A stretch of 64,000 nt of DNA from Comamonadaceae bacterium (GCA_013297875.1 JAAFIW010000018.1:27609-91608); one strand, 5' to 3'. Positions 1-8,892 are shown, counted from the first letter of the stretch. The notes: a model not told the origin generated them from the letters alone. Translations and numbers: made by a program.

Positions 1-1
1 G

Positions 2-1420
2 CACGGGCTGAACGCCTCGGGCCGCGCGCCTGCCGCGTGGACGCCTGCTTACTTTCAAGGCAAATATGGCGACGCGCCCAACCCGCCCAAGCGCGGCATG
101 GACTCGGTGACCGTGCCTGGCGCGGTGAGTGCCTGGGTGGCGCTGAACAAAAAGCTGGGCAAGCTGCCGTTTACCGAGGTGCTGCAACCGGCGATTGACC
201 TGGCCACGCGCGGCTACGGCGTGCCGCCCATCGTGCAACAAAAGTGGGCCGCTGCCGTGCCCGAGTTGCAAGGCCAGCCGGGCTTTGCGCAGGCCTTTAT
301 GCCGCACGGGCGGGCACCGGAAGTGGGCGAGCTGTTCACCTTTCCTGCGGCTGCGGCGGCTTTGAAAAAAATTGCCAATTCACGCGGCGTGGCGTTTTAT
401 GGCGGCGAGATTGCGCAGGCCATTGAAAAATTCAGCGCGGCGCACGGCGGCTCGATCAAAGCCAGCGACTTTGAGCGCTACAAACCCGAGTGGGTTGACC
501 CCATTGGCATGGACTACCGGGGTTTTCGGCTGCACGAGATCGGCCCCAACGGCCAGGGCATTGCAGCCCTGATGGCCCTGGGCATCCTGGACCAGTTTGA
601 CCTGTCTGCCCAGAAGGTGGACAGCGTGATTTCGCAGCATGTGCAGATCGAGGCGATGAAACTGGCCTTTGCCGACGTGTACCGCTATGTGGCCGATCCG
701 TCGGCCATGCAGGTCAGTGCCGCGCAACTGCTGGACAAGGCCTATTTGAAATCGCGCGCCAAGCTCATCCGCATGAACAAGGCGCAAGATTTTGGCCCCG
801 GCAACCTGGCCAAAGGCGGCACGATTTACCTTACCGCGGCCGATGAGAGCGGCATGATGGTCAGCTTCATTCAAAGCAACTACATGGGCTTTGGCTCGGG
901 CTGCGTGGAGCCCACGTTCGGCATCAGCCTGCAAAACCGCGGCCATGCGTTTGATATGGGTGAAGGCATTAACCACGGCATTAACCAGGTGGCACCGAAC
1001 AAGCGGCCATTTCACACCATCATTCCAGCTTTCCTGAGTCGGCCAAAAAACAGCTCGCCCGGCCTGACCGCGCAAGACATCGAGCCCGTGATGAGCTTCG
1101 GCGTCATGGGTGCCAACATGCAGCCCCAAGGCCACGTGCAGACGCTGGTGCGCATGCTCGATTACCAGCAAAACCCGCAAGCCGCCTGCGACGCGCCGCG
1201 CTGGCGCTTCAACGCAGGTCTGGCCATCAACGTCGAAGCCGCAATGAACCCGGCCACCATGCAAGGCCTGGTCGAGCGCGGCCACCAGGTGGAAGTGATC
1301 AACGACAGCTACCAGGACTTTGGCGCGGGCCAGTTCATCTGGCGCGCCGGTGACCCCGCCAAAGAAGGCTACGTGGCGGCCAGCGATGCGCGGCGTGACG
1401 GGTTGGCAGCGGGTTATTGA
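2..1420 (+). CDS. Gamma-glutamyltransferase family protein, 5' truncated by window edge
   Basis: The reading frame is open from base 2, so the gene starts before the window; 472 residues are visible. The visible part begins with the GLNASGRAP motif of gamma-glutamyltransferases. The maturation site with the likely nucleophilic Thr is in KGGTIYLTAADESG, followed by SFIQSNYMGFGSG and the substrate-loop-like stretch FGISLQNRG. Such enzymes are Ntn hydrolases made as precursors that cleave themselves before the Thr; they hydrolyse or transfer gamma-glutamyl groups, usually in the periplasm. The DESGMMVSFIQSNY pattern is closer to the YwrD-like branch than to classical Ggt. Whether a signal peptide exists cannot be judged because the N-terminus is missing. 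Family assignment is firm; substrate is unknown. Confidence 0.9.
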   Translation, partial: HGLNASGRAPAAWTPAYFQGKYGDAPNPPKRGMDSVTVPGAVSAWVALNKKLGKLPFTEVLQPAIDLATRGYGVPPIVQQKWAAAVPELQGQPGFAQAFMPHGRAPEVGELFTFPAAAAALKKIANSRGVAFYGGEIAQAIEKFSAAHGGSIKASDFERYKPEWVDPIGMDYRGFRLHEIGPNGQGIAALMALGILDQFDLSAQKVDSVISQHVQIEAMKLAFADVYRYVADPSAMQVSAAQLLDKAYLKSRAKLIRMNKAQDFGPGNLAKGGTIYLTAADESGMMVSFIQSNYMGFGSGCVEPTFGISLQNRGHAFDMGEGINHGINQVAPNKRPFHTIIPAFLSRPKNSSPGLTAQDIEPVMSFGVMGANMQPQGHVQTLVRMLDYQQNPQAACDAPRWRFNAGLAINVEAAMNPATMQGLVERGHQVEVINDSYQDFGAGQFIWRAGDPAKEGYVAASDARRDGLAAGY

Positions 1421-1490
1421 TGCCAGGCTACCGTCATTGCCGCCTGCGTGGCCATGACGACCGGGTAGCCCCATAAAAATCGAATAACAG

Positions 1491-2435
1491 ATGATTTTTA
1501 AGCAAAAAGACCCGGTAGCCCAGGTTAATACTGCTCAAGCAGCTACAAAAAATATAGCAATCGGATTGGGCTTTGCCGTTGTCGGCGCGATTGCCTTCAG
1601 CGGCAAGGCCATCATCGTCAAGCTGGCCTACCGCCATGGCGTGGATGCGGTCACGCTCATCATGTTGCGCATGCTGTTTGCGCTGCCCATTTTTGCGCTG
1701 ATGGCCTGGTGGGCCAGCCGGGGCAAGCCGCCTTTGAGTCGCAAAGACTGGCTGGGCGTGCTGGGTCTGGGTTTCAGTGGCTACTACCTGGCCAGTTTTC
1801 TGGATTTTGCGGGCCTGCAATACGTCAGCGCCTCGCTGGAGCGCCTGATTTTGTACCTGAACCCCACGCTGGTGATGCTGTTGGGCGCCGTGCTCTACGG
1901 TCGCCGGGTGAACCGCCGCCAGATGCTGGCCATGGCGGTGAGCTATGGCGGTGTGCTGCTGGTGTTTGGCCACGAAATCAAGCTGGAAGGCCCCGATGTG
2001 GCGCTGGGTGCGGCCCTGGTGTTTGCCAGCGCCGTCAGCTACGCGGTGTACCTGGTTTACAGCGGCGAACTGGTTCAACGCCTGGGCTCGCTGCGCCTGG
2101 TGGGCCTGGCTACCACCGTAGCCTGCCTGTTGTGCCTGCTGCAATATGTCCTGCTGCGGCCGATTGGCACCGCCCTCGCAGTGGCACCCGAAGTGGTCTG
2201 GCTGTCGGTGCTCAACGCAACCGCCTGCACCGCTGTACCGGTGCTGCTGGTGATGATGGGCATCGAGCGCATCGGCTCCACGCTGGCAGCGCAAACAGGA
2301 ATGATCGGCCCGATGTCCACCATCCTGATGGGCGTGCTGATTCTGGGCGAACCGTTCACCGCCTGGGTGGCGGCGGGTACGGTGGCGGTGATTGCGGGAA
2401 TTTTGCTGTTCACGCGGGCGGCCGGGTCGAAGTGA
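1491..2435 (+). CDS. EamA/DMT family inner-membrane transporter
   Basis: This 314-residue hydrophobic protein has about ten predicted membrane segments in two repeated halves, the layout of the EamA (drug/metabolite transporter) family. Typical pieces are LMLRMLFALPIF in the first half and TGMIGPMSTILMGVLILGEPFTAW near the end. The substrate cannot be predicted. The first membrane segment begins near residue 22. The preceding hydrophilic tail (about residues 8-24) is encoded by a copy of the dispersed AGCTGCTTGAGCA repeat (1515-1563). Either the repeat extended the N-terminus or the real start lies further in; no good Shine-Dalgarno precedes the ATG at 1491, so the start is uncertain. Confidence 0.85.
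   Translation: MIFKQKDPVAQVNTAQAATKNIAIGLGFAVVGAIAFSGKAIIVKLAYRHGVDAVTLIMLRMLFALPIFALMAWWASRGKPPLSRKDWLGVLGLGFSGYYLASFLDFAGLQYVSASLERLILYLNPTLVMLLGAVLYGRRVNRRQMLAMAVSYGGVLLVFGHEIKLEGPDVALGAALVFASAVSYAVYLVYSGELVQRLGSLRLVGLATTVACLLCLLQYVLLRPIGTALAVAPEVVWLSVLNATACTAVPVLLVMMGIERIGSTLAAQTGMIGPMSTILMGVLILGEPFTAWVAAGTVAVIAGILLFTRAAGSK
1515..1563 (-). repeat. AGCTGCTTGAGCA dispersed repeat, in-frame in EamA gene
   Basis: The plus strand reads TAGCCCAGG, then ACTGCTCAAGCAGCT, then an AT-rich tail ending TATAGCAAT, which is the reverse complement of the family consensus. It is translated as part of the N-terminal tail of the EamA protein (AQVNTAQAATKNIAI). Confidence 0.8.
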
Positions 2436-2445
2436 GCTGACTTGC

Positions 2446-2550
2446 CTCCTTCCCCCGCTGGGGGAAGGCTGGGATGGGGGCATGGGTGCTGCGCTGATGG
2501 AGGTTGTCACGCGCATGCCCCCATCCCTACCTTCCCCCAGCGGGGGAAGG
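2446..2550. repeat. GC-rich composite inverted repeat (CTTCCCCC family)
   Basis: Two arms of about 37 bases (2446-2483 and 2513-2550) are inverted copies of each other. Each contains a smaller palindrome (TTCCCCCGCTGGGGGAA) and the motif GGGATGGGGGCATG. It lies between the convergent EamA and PhoD-like genes and could act as a two-way transcription stop, but it has no clear U tract. Related elements lie at 8775-8874, 27723-27759 and 59158-59301. Confidence 0.8.
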
Positions 2551-2561
2551 GGTAAAGCCCA

Positions 2562-4325
2562 TCAAACCTCAATAACTTTGCGGCCTGTTGCACCGGGCAG
2601 TGTCTTCAGGCTGCGCGTGGGTGTCACGTTGTAGTTGCGGCTGTTCACGGTGCTTAAAAACGTCCAGTCGGCACGGGCCTCGGTGGGGGTGCAGGTCAGG
2701 GTCAAAAAGCCGCGCTGGGCGGTGTCGGCCCAGTAGAGCGGGCCAATCAGCTGGGCCAGCGAGCCCGCCAGCACCTGCGGGTTTTCGTTGGGGAAAACAC
2801 CTTCAAAGCCGGGGGAAGAGACTGAAGGCGTTCCGAACTCCACGCCAATCGCAGCACCGCCCAGATCGGCAATGTCGTTGGCCCAGGCGTTGTGCGTGTC
2901 GCCGGCCAGCGAGATCAGGTTTTTATTCAGCGCTTTCGCTGTGCCCAGAAGCACCTCGCGCGACGGGGTGTAGCCGTCCCACGCGTCCAGGTTGTAGGGA
3001 ATGGCCGGCTGGGCCAGGATGGCCTGCTCGGTGGCGGTGAGCGTGGTGGGTGCGGTTTGCGCCTTGGCCACGATGGCGCTGTATTGCGCCAGCGTCACCT
3101 GCATGGTGACCAGCGGCGCGGGAATGTTCATGCGGCCCATCAGCACCTGCTGGCCCAGCACCTGCCAGGTGGCGGTCGATGCGGTCATTTGCTGGGTCAA
3201 CCAGTTTTGCTGCTCGGTGCCCAGCAGCGTGCGGCTGGTGTCGCCCATAGCGGTGGTGAACGCGGCGGCGTTCAGGCCTGCAGCGGTGACGAAGCTGGCG
3301 TAATCCAGCTGCTTGCTGCGGGCCACCAGGCGTGTGTCCAGCATGTGCAAGGAAAGCAGGTTGCCGAAGTTGAACGAGCGGTAAATCACGTCGGGTTTGC
3401 TGGCATCGGGCAGGCGCACGGGCATCCACTCGCCCCAAGCTTTCAAGGCGGCGGCTTTGCGCGCCACAAACGTGCCTTCCACACCCTCGGTGTGGTTCTC
3501 GGCACCCGAGACGAAGGTGTTGTTGGCAATTTCATGGTCGTCCCACACCACGATCATCGGCGCTGCGGCGTGCAGGGCCTGCAGATCCACATCGCTACGG
3601 TACTGGGCGTAGCGCTTGCGGTAGTCGGCCACGGTGATGATTTCGTTTGTGGGGTCCGACACGCGGCCAAAGGCCACCGCGTTGGCCGAGGCGTAGCCGG
3701 TGCTGTTGTATTCGTAGATGTAGTCTCCCAGGTGCACTACCGCATCGAGGTCGGCAATCTTGGCCGCTTCGCCATACGCATTGAAGTAACCAGCGGGGTA
3801 GTTGGCGCAGGAAAACACGGCCAGCTTCACGCGGCTGACGGAACCGGTGGGCAGGGTTTTGGTGCGGCCGGTGGGGCTGGTGCGCGTACCCATGGCGAAA
3901 CGGTAGAAGTAAGGGGTGGCGGGGGTCAAGCCGGTCACATCGACCTTGGCGGTGAAATCCAGATCCGCCGTGGTGGTCACGGTGCCGGTGCGCACGATGG
4001 TGGCAAACGCCGCATCGCTGGCCACATCCCAGCGCAGGTCGAGGTTGCGCGGCGTGCCGGGGGTGGCACGGGTCCAGATGATCACGCGGTCAGACAAGGG
4101 GTCGCCACTGGCCACGCCGTGGCGAAATTCCACGTCGCTGACCGGGGCTGGAGCGGGGGCTGGAGCTGGTGCCGGTGCAGGCGTGGGTGCCGCGGCGGCA
4201 GGCGCGGGTGCCGGGGCCGGCGTGTCATCGTCGCCACCGCAAGCGGCAAGGCCCAGGGTGCTGGCAGCGCCCACCGTGGCAGCGGCGCCGCGAACAAAGG
4301 TACGGCGGTTGGAGTCATGGCTCAT
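2562..4325 (-). CDS. PhoD-like alkaline phosphatase/phosphodiesterase, Tat-type lipoprotein signal
   Basis: The 587-residue product begins with a twin-arginine signal (NRRTFVRGAAA) ending in a lipobox (LGLAAC), so export folded through Tat and possible lipidation are likely. A Pro/Ala-rich linker (about residues 34-62) follows. The PhoD N-terminal domain has FRHGVASGDPLSDRVIIWTR, and the metallophosphatase core shows HLGDYIYEY, VWDDHEIANN and LAGDTHNAW, which carry the metal ligands. PhoD enzymes release phosphate from phosphomono- and diesters and are often induced by phosphate starvation; no Pho box was identified here. The sequence AAGGAC precedes the ATG at a suitable distance. Downstream is the composite inverted repeat at 2446-2550. 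Confidence 0.93.
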   Translation of the reverse strand: MSHDSNRRTFVRGAAATVGAASTLGLAACGGDDDTPAPAPAPAAAAPTPAPAPAPAPAPAPVSDVEFRHGVASGDPLSDRVIIWTRATPGTPRNLDLRWDVASDAAFATIVRTGTVTTTADLDFTAKVDVTGLTPATPYFYRFAMGTRTSPTGRTKTLPTGSVSRVKLAVFSCANYPAGYFNAYGEAAKIADLDAVVHLGDYIYEYNSTGYASANAVAFGRVSDPTNEIITVADYRKRYAQYRSDVDLQALHAAAPMIVVWDDHEIANNTFVSGAENHTEGVEGTFVARKAAALKAWGEWMPVRLPDASKPDVIYRSFNFGNLLSLHMLDTRLVARSKQLDYASFVTAAGLNAAAFTTAMGDTSRTLLGTEQQNWLTQQMTASTATWQVLGQQVLMGRMNIPAPLVTMQVTLAQYSAIVAKAQTAPTTLTATEQAILAQPAIPYNLDAWDGYTPSREVLLGTAKALNKNLISLAGDTHNAWANDIADLGGAAIGVEFGTPSVSSPGFEGVFPNENPQVLAGSLAQLIGPLYWADTAQRGFLTLTCTPTEARADWTFLSTVNSRNYNVTPTRSLKTLPGATGRKVIEV

Positions 4326-4401
4326 GAAAGTCCTTATTGGGTTGATGACGGACGGTCACGTTAAGTGACTGCCGTGACAGGGCCGTGAACCTGGCAGCCT
4401 G

Positions 4402-5244
4402 CTAAGTGCCCCACACCCGCGGCTGGGTGGCAGGCAGGCCCCACAGCCCCGTTCGCCAGGCATTGCGCACGGCCTTGAGCAGTTGCATCGCCGGTTCCAC
4501 CAGCGGCGCGAGCACGCGCACCACCACCACCTGGGGGTTGGGCGCGGTGACACCGGCGGCCAGTGCGGGGCTGTGGGCGGGCAGCAAGGCGCGGGCCAGC
4601 TCCAGCGCTAGCTCGCGCTGCGGGCGGGCAATTTCGCTGCCACACACCCAAAACAGCGTGGCCAGGCAGCGGTGGCCGCTCAGGCCCAGCGGGCTTTGCA
4701 GCAGGCGCGTGTCACCAGCGTCGATGCGGCCACGCTCCAGCCACTGGCCAGGCAACTCCAGGTGCGTGAGGTAGCTGCCCCGCTCAAACGGTGCCTGGGC
4801 GCTGGGCAGGCCCAGGGCGGTGAGGTCCCAGCCCATCAACTGGGCCGTGGGTGCCAGTTCCATCGTGAGCCGGTTTTCCGCCACGCAGCCGCTGTACGCA
4901 ATGGCCTCCAGCGGCAACCACTCCAGCCGGGCATCGTCGGCCAGGCGCAAGTGGCTGCGCTGAAGGGCCAGTGCGCCTTCTGACCGATAAAACCGCGTGG
5001 CACCGGGCGTGGTGATCAGCCCATGCGCGCCGGGGGCCACTGACACATCAATGTCCAGCGTGTCGCCACCCACCAGCCCGCCCGGCGGATGCACCAGCAC
5101 GTTGTGGCAAATGCCGAGGCCTTCGGGGTACAGGCTTTGCAAAATACGCAGCGGGCCGCTGTGTGCAAAGCGCGCGGTGGTGTGTGCCTGGCCGTCACGC
5201 GTTTGGTGGGCATAGGCCAGGTTCAGGCCGGCGTGCCAGCTCAT
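4402..5244 (-). CDS. ureD: Urease accessory protein UreD (isolated)
   Basis: The 280-residue product matches UreD/UreH: the N-terminal GLNLAYAHQTRDGQ, RILQSLYPEG, HNVLVHPPGGLVGGD and ITTPGATRFYRS are all family hallmarks. UreD is a scaffold in the UreDFG complex that inserts nickel into urease. Usually ureD sits directly before ureABC; here none of ureA, B, C, E, F or G is visible within 4.4 kb on one side or anywhere on the other. Its downstream neighbour on the same strand is the PhoD-like gene. The gene appears intact. Upstream is a degenerate repeat (about 5268-5333). Confidence 0.93.
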   Translation of the reverse strand: MSWHAGLNLAYAHQTRDGQAHTTARFAHSGPLRILQSLYPEGLGICHNVLVHPPGGLVGGDTLDIDVSVAPGAHGLITTPGATRFYRSEGALALQRSHLRLADDARLEWLPLEAIAYSGCVAENRLTMELAPTAQLMGWDLTALGLPSAQAPFERGSYLTHLELPGQWLERGRIDAGDTRLLQSPLGLSGHRCLATLFWVCGSEIARPQRELALELARALLPAHSPALAAGVTAPNPQVVVVRVLAPLVEPAMQLLKAVRNAWRTGLWGLPATQPRVWGT

Positions 5245-5267
5245 GCTTCAGACATTCAGATTGCTCT

Positions 5268-5333
5268 TTAATTGATAGCTATTGGTGCGCTCTGGGTTTG
5301 CACGTAAGCCACTTTTGGCTAAAAATTGGCACT
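5268..5333 (+). repeat. Degenerate dispersed repeat copy (possible)
   Basis: The sequence TTGATAGCTATTGGTGCGCT followed by GGGTTTGCACG and TTTTGGCTAAAAATTGGCA resembles the dispersed family in its outer parts but has lost the palindromic core. It lies in the gap between ureD and the lipoprotein gene, which otherwise shows nothing clear. Confidence 0.4.
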
Positions 5334-5497
5334 TGACGGCATGGTTTTGTCCAAGCGCGGTATCGGCAGCAATTTTATGCAATTGACCGTTGCGCGCGCC
5401 TCGGCCAAACGCCCAAGTGCCCATGTCTCCGTCGGGACTTTGTGCCACCACCCGGCTACCTACACTGCGCCCAACCCCCCCACAACTGGAGACAAGC

Positions 5498-7138
5498 ATG
5501 AGAAACCTTGGCGTTGCGTTCGCCGCTGCTGGCGTGGTTGCCATGGCGGTGGCTTTGAGCGGTTGTGCAACATCGGTCGCCACGCGGCCTGCGTCGTGGT
5601 CGCAGCCGCAGGTTCTGGTGGAGCCCTCGTCGTTCACCGGTGTGCACGGTCTGGCGGTGGATGCCAAGGGCCGCTTGCTGGCGGGCAGCGTGGTGGGCAA
5701 CAGCATCTGGGAGGTCGATCGCACCACCGGGGTCGCCACGGTGTTCATCGACGCACCGCAAGGGCAGGCCGATGACATTGCTGTTGGCCCCAAGGGCGAA
5801 CTGGCCTGGACGTCATACCTGCAAGGCATGGTGCGCTACCGGGCCACCGACACCTCGCCGATTCGGGTTTTGGCCAAAGACCTGCCCGGGCTGAACTCAC
5901 TGGCTTTTGACCCGGGTAACGGCAAGCTGTATGCCTCGCAGGTGTTTTTGGGTGACGCCATGTGGGAGCTTGACGTAGCCGGTGACAAACCACCGCGTTT
6001 GATTGCCAAAGACATGGGCGGCTTCAACGGCTTTGAAGTCGGGCCCGACGGCATGATTTATGGGCCGTTGTGGTTCAAGAGCCAGGTGGTCAAAATGAAC
6101 CCGGCCAACGGTGCCATCACGGTGATCAACAGCCAGTTCAAGACACCTGCCGCCGCCAATCTGGACGGCAAGGGCAACTTGTGGGTGGTGGACACCAACA
6201 CCGGCGAGCTCAGCCGGGTCGACCTGGCTACGGGCCGCAAGACTGTGGTCAAGCAACTCAAACCCGCGCTGGACAACCTGGCGATTGCGCCAGATGGTGT
6301 GATCTACGTGAGCAATATGGCCGACAACTCGGTGGAATCGTTCAACCCCGCGACCGGCCAGTCGCGCATGCTCACCAGCGGCAAGCTGGCCGTGCCCGGC
6401 GGCATCAAACTCGATGGCGACACGCTGTGGGTGGCCGATCTGTTTGCATTCCGGCAGGTCAATGTGCGAAGCGGCGAGGTGCGCGATGTGTTTCGCATGC
6501 AGGCCTCTGACATGGAGTACCCGTTTGCCGTGGGCGTGTCGGCCAAGCAGTTTGCGCTGACCTCGTGGTTCACCGGCTCGGTGCAAATCGTTGACCGGGC
6601 CACGCTGAAAACCAGCACCATGATTCATGGCCTGAAGGCACCCACCGATGCATTGTTTTTGAGTGACGGCAGCGTGGTGTTTTGCGAAATCGCCACCGGC
6701 GACATCACCCGTGCCAGCGGCGCAGATTTCAAGGAACGCAAAGTCATTGCCAAAGGCATTGGTGGGCCGGTTCAAATGATCTTGGGTGCCGACGGCGCGC
6801 TGTACGTGACCGAGGCAGCCGGCAACCTGCTGCGCATCAACGTGGCAGACGGCAGCAAAACCGTGGTGGCTGACAAACTGGCCCTGCCCGAGGGCGTGGC
6901 CCAAACGCCGTGGGGCAGCTTCATCGTGGCCGAATCAGCCGCCCGCCGCCTGGTGGAAATTGACCCGGCCAACGGCAGCCGCCGCACCGTAGCCGAGAAC
7001 CTGCCCATTGGCCTGGAGGCCGGCCCCGGCCTGCCCCCGTCTTACGTGCCCACCGGCGTGGCCGTGGGTGCCGATGGCGTGATCTACATGAGCGCGGATC
7101 GCAACAACGCGATTTACCGGATCAACCCGGTGCGTTGA
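5498..7138 (+). CDS. SMP-30/NHL-like beta-propeller lipoprotein
   Basis: The protein has 546 residues. The start at 5498 follows CTGGAGAC and gives a signal peptide with a lipobox (VALSGC), so an envelope lipoprotein is likely. The remainder is made of repeated blades of the kind LAVDAKGRLLAGSVVGNSIWEVD, LAFDPGNGKLYAS, VGPDGMIYGPLW and IAPDGVIYVSNM, resembling SMP-30/gluconolactonase, NHL or Vgb-like propellers. About twelve such units suggest two propellers. Catalytic metal ligands of true gluconolactonases could not be assigned, so a binding role is equally possible. It is convergent with the Rieske gene, only one base apart, and no separate terminator is visible. Confidence 0.8.
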   Translation: MRNLGVAFAAAGVVAMAVALSGCATSVATRPASWSQPQVLVEPSSFTGVHGLAVDAKGRLLAGSVVGNSIWEVDRTTGVATVFIDAPQGQADDIAVGPKGELAWTSYLQGMVRYRATDTSPIRVLAKDLPGLNSLAFDPGNGKLYASQVFLGDAMWELDVAGDKPPRLIAKDMGGFNGFEVGPDGMIYGPLWFKSQVVKMNPANGAITVINSQFKTPAAANLDGKGNLWVVDTNTGELSRVDLATGRKTVVKQLKPALDNLAIAPDGVIYVSNMADNSVESFNPATGQSRMLTSGKLAVPGGIKLDGDTLWVADLFAFRQVNVRSGEVRDVFRMQASDMEYPFAVGVSAKQFALTSWFTGSVQIVDRATLKTSTMIHGLKAPTDALFLSDGSVVFCEIATGDITRASGADFKERKVIAKGIGGPVQMILGADGALYVTEAAGNLLRINVADGSKTVVADKLALPEGVAQTPWGSFIVAESAARRLVEIDPANGSRRTVAENLPIGLEAGPGLPPSYVPTGVAVGADGVIYMSADRNNAIYRINPVR

Positions 7139-7139
7139 T

Positions 7140-8177
7140 TCAGGCTTGCACCGCCTTGAGCTGATACACCTCATGCTCACCATGCCGGGCCAATAGCTCC
7201 ATCAGCTTCTTGCGAATCAACATGCCGGGCCGGTCGCTGGGCATGGAGTATTCGACGCCGCGGCGGCGGGTGTCGACCACGGCGTTGGGGTCGGTGGATT
7301 CCAGAATGTCTTTGTCTTCGCGGGTGATCTCGGCGTCAAAGTCGATCAGCAGTTGCGCGGGGCAATCGGCTTCGGTGTCGTTGCGAAACAGCCATTGGCA
7401 AAGCTGGATGTGGCCGTCGTCAATCGGTGTGAAGCAGTTGATGATGATGTGGCGAATGCCGCTGGGGTATTCAATGTCGAGCCGGCGCGAAAACGGCAGA
7501 AAGTAGGCGTTGCGCATGTGGCGGCTGGTCACCGCATCGGTCACGCCGCTGATGCGCTGGAACTTCTCGGGGTTGGCGGCGGCGATCACGGTTTCGGCAT
7601 AAAAGCCGGTATCGGTGTCGATCAGCTCGTATTTGCTGGGCTTGGGCTGCGCAGCCACGCCAAAGGTGGCGCGGTGCACAAAGCTGAAGTGCGAGTTGTC
7701 AAACGAGTTTTCTAAAGCCCGCATGGGGCTGGTGGCCCAGGGCTCGTAAAACTGGAAGATGGTGCGAAAACCAGGGTCATCAAACTCGGGCACCGGCGGA
7801 ATATCGGCCAGCGGTTCGTCCAGCGCCACCCAGGCATAGCCGTAACGGGCGGTGCAGTGGTAGGCCGGTGTGCGGTACTCCGGGCTAATGGGCTGGCCTT
7901 CATCCAGCTGCGGAATGTGCACCACCTGCCCGGTTCGGTCATACGTCCAGCCGTGGTAGCCGCATTGCAGATTGCCGTTTTTGCACCAGCCTTTAGACAG
8001 CTTGGCCGTGCGGTGGCAGCAGCGGTCTTTCAAGGCGGCAGGCTGGCCCGCGCCATCCAGAAACAGCACGATGTGCTCGCCCAGCAGGGTGAAGGGCTTG
8101 GGGCCAGCGGCCAGGTCGGTCAGCGGCATCACGGCGTACCAGAACTTTCGCAGGATGGGTTGTTGGGTGGTGAGCAT
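7140..8177 (-). CDS. Rieske non-heme iron oxygenase, large subunit (VanA/NdmA-like)
   Basis: The 345-residue enzyme has an N-terminal Rieske [2Fe-2S] domain: CCHRTAKLSKG and then CGYHGW give the Cys-X-His and Cys-X2-His ligands. The C-terminal catalytic domain carries the iron site in NSFDNSHFSFVH. Such oxygenases hydroxylate or demethylate substrates using electrons from a reductase. No reductase or ferredoxin gene is next to it. The start at 8177 (MLTTQQPILRKFWYAV) is preferred over one 13 codons upstream because the family begins with a residue pattern like RKFWYAV. Its neighbours belong to a purine/ureide region, so an N-demethylase or hydroxylase for a purine-like compound is possible. 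That link is inference; vanillate-type substrates are equally compatible. Confidence 0.9.
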   Translation of the reverse strand: MLTTQQPILRKFWYAVMPLTDLAAGPKPFTLLGEHIVLFLDGAGQPAALKDRCCHRTAKLSKGWCKNGNLQCGYHGWTYDRTGQVVHIPQLDEGQPISPEYRTPAYHCTARYGYAWVALDEPLADIPPVPEFDDPGFRTIFQFYEPWATSPMRALENSFDNSHFSFVHRATFGVAAQPKPSKYELIDTDTGFYAETVIAAANPEKFQRISGVTDAVTSRHMRNAYFLPFSRRLDIEYPSGIRHIIINCFTPIDDGHIQLCQWLFRNDTEADCPAQLLIDFDAEITREDKDILESTDPNAVVDTRRRGVEYSMPSDRPGMLIRKKLMELLARHGEHEVYQLKAVQA

Positions 8178-8208
8178 GGTGGTTTTGGTCTTTGGATTTG
8201 TCTTAAAA

Positions 8209-8368
8209 CAGAACACAGAGGCACAGAGTGAAGCGGAGGAGTTCAGCTTAAAAATCGCTCAAAGTTGATAACTACGGGCTATCGGTCAGCAAATAAAGCT
8301 AAAACACATTTCTGGCTACAAATGGAGCGCCTCCTCTTACCTCTGTGTCTCTGTGCCTCTGTGTTCTG
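8209..8368. repeat. 20-bp perfect inverted pair of CAGAACACAGAGGCACAGAG
   Basis: The left arm (8209-8228) and right arm (8349-8368) are exact reverse complements, about 120 bases apart. The right arm is inside the 3' end of the VOC gene and encodes its last residues. The stretch between holds the Rieske upstream region; no promoter could be assigned. Confidence 0.75.
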
Positions 8369-8762
8369 TTCCCGGCATCAAACAACTCACGCGGAACGCG
8401 TTCTGCTCGGGGTCTGCCAGCACAGTTTGCCATTGGCCGTAGTAGGTGGCATAGGGCGGTTTGATGACGGTGCCACCCAGTTGGGTGACGGTGTCTGCGG
8501 CTTGGGTGACCTGCTCGGGGCTGTCCACCAGCAAGGTGGCAAAGCCGGTCACGGCGCTCGTGTCCACCGTGGGTTGCCGGTCGGCCAGCGCCAGCAGTTC
8601 GTAAGCGGCCAGCGCGTTAAAGCCCAGCTCAAACGACGGCCCTTGCAGCCCCCGGTAAATCGGTGAGCGGCTGGCCACGGCTTCGGGCAGGCCCAGCAGG
8701 GCTGCGTAAAACTGCATCTGGGCTTGCGGGTCGCGGCACAGCAGGTTGAAGAGGAGTTTCAT
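8337..8762 (-). CDS. VOC (glyoxalase/dioxygenase fold) family protein
   Basis: The 141-residue single-domain protein starts MKLLFNLLCRDPQAQMQFY, followed by ALLGLPEA, and ends its domain with LADPEQNAFRV, the usual pattern of glyoxalase-like VOC proteins. The function is unknown; VOC proteins bind metals or small molecules and include lyases and resistance proteins. The last dozen residues (PGTEHRGTETQR) are encoded by a repeat arm, so the native C-terminus was probably rewritten. It lies between the Rieske gene and the 2OG oxygenase gene on the same strand. Confidence 0.8.
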   Translation of the reverse strand: MKLLFNLLCRDPQAQMQFYAALLGLPEAVASRSPIYRGLQGPSFELGFNALAAYELLALADRQPTVDTSAVTGFATLLVDSPEQVTQAADTVTQLGGTVIKPPYATYYGQWQTVLADPEQNAFRVSCLMPGTEHRGTETQR

Positions 8763-8774
8763 AGAACGGTTTTA

Positions 8775-8874
8775 CCCCTTCCCCCGCTGGGGGAAGGCGG
8801 GGATGGGGGCATGAGCGACGATAAGCCACTTCACACGCGGGCCCCCATCCCAACCTTCCCCCAGTGGGGGAAGG
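8775..8874. repeat. GC-rich composite inverted repeat (CTTCCCCC family)
   Basis: The arms 8775-8810 and 8840-8874 are inverted copies carrying CCCCGCTGGGG-type palindromes and GGGATGGGGGC. It separates the VOC gene from the 2OG oxygenase gene. Confidence 0.8.
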
Positions 8875-8892
8875 AGCGGTTGCAGTCGTGCC

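Noticed and set aside
4140..4225. GC-rich repetitive tract at the start of the PhoD-like gene
   Set aside because: It encodes an Ala/Pro linker after the lipobox.
2892..4364. Long open frame opposite the PhoD-like gene
   Set aside because: It is a by-product of high-GC codon use on the other strand; it has no family features, while the minus-strand gene has all PhoD motifs. The same applies to long antisense frames at 380-1474, 5897-6904, 33107-33910 and 52050-53546.
8268..8325. Possible dispersed repeat (GGGCTATCGGTCAGCAAATA)
   Set aside because: Only scattered short matches to the consensus; not enough to call a copy. The same holds for 9848-9905.
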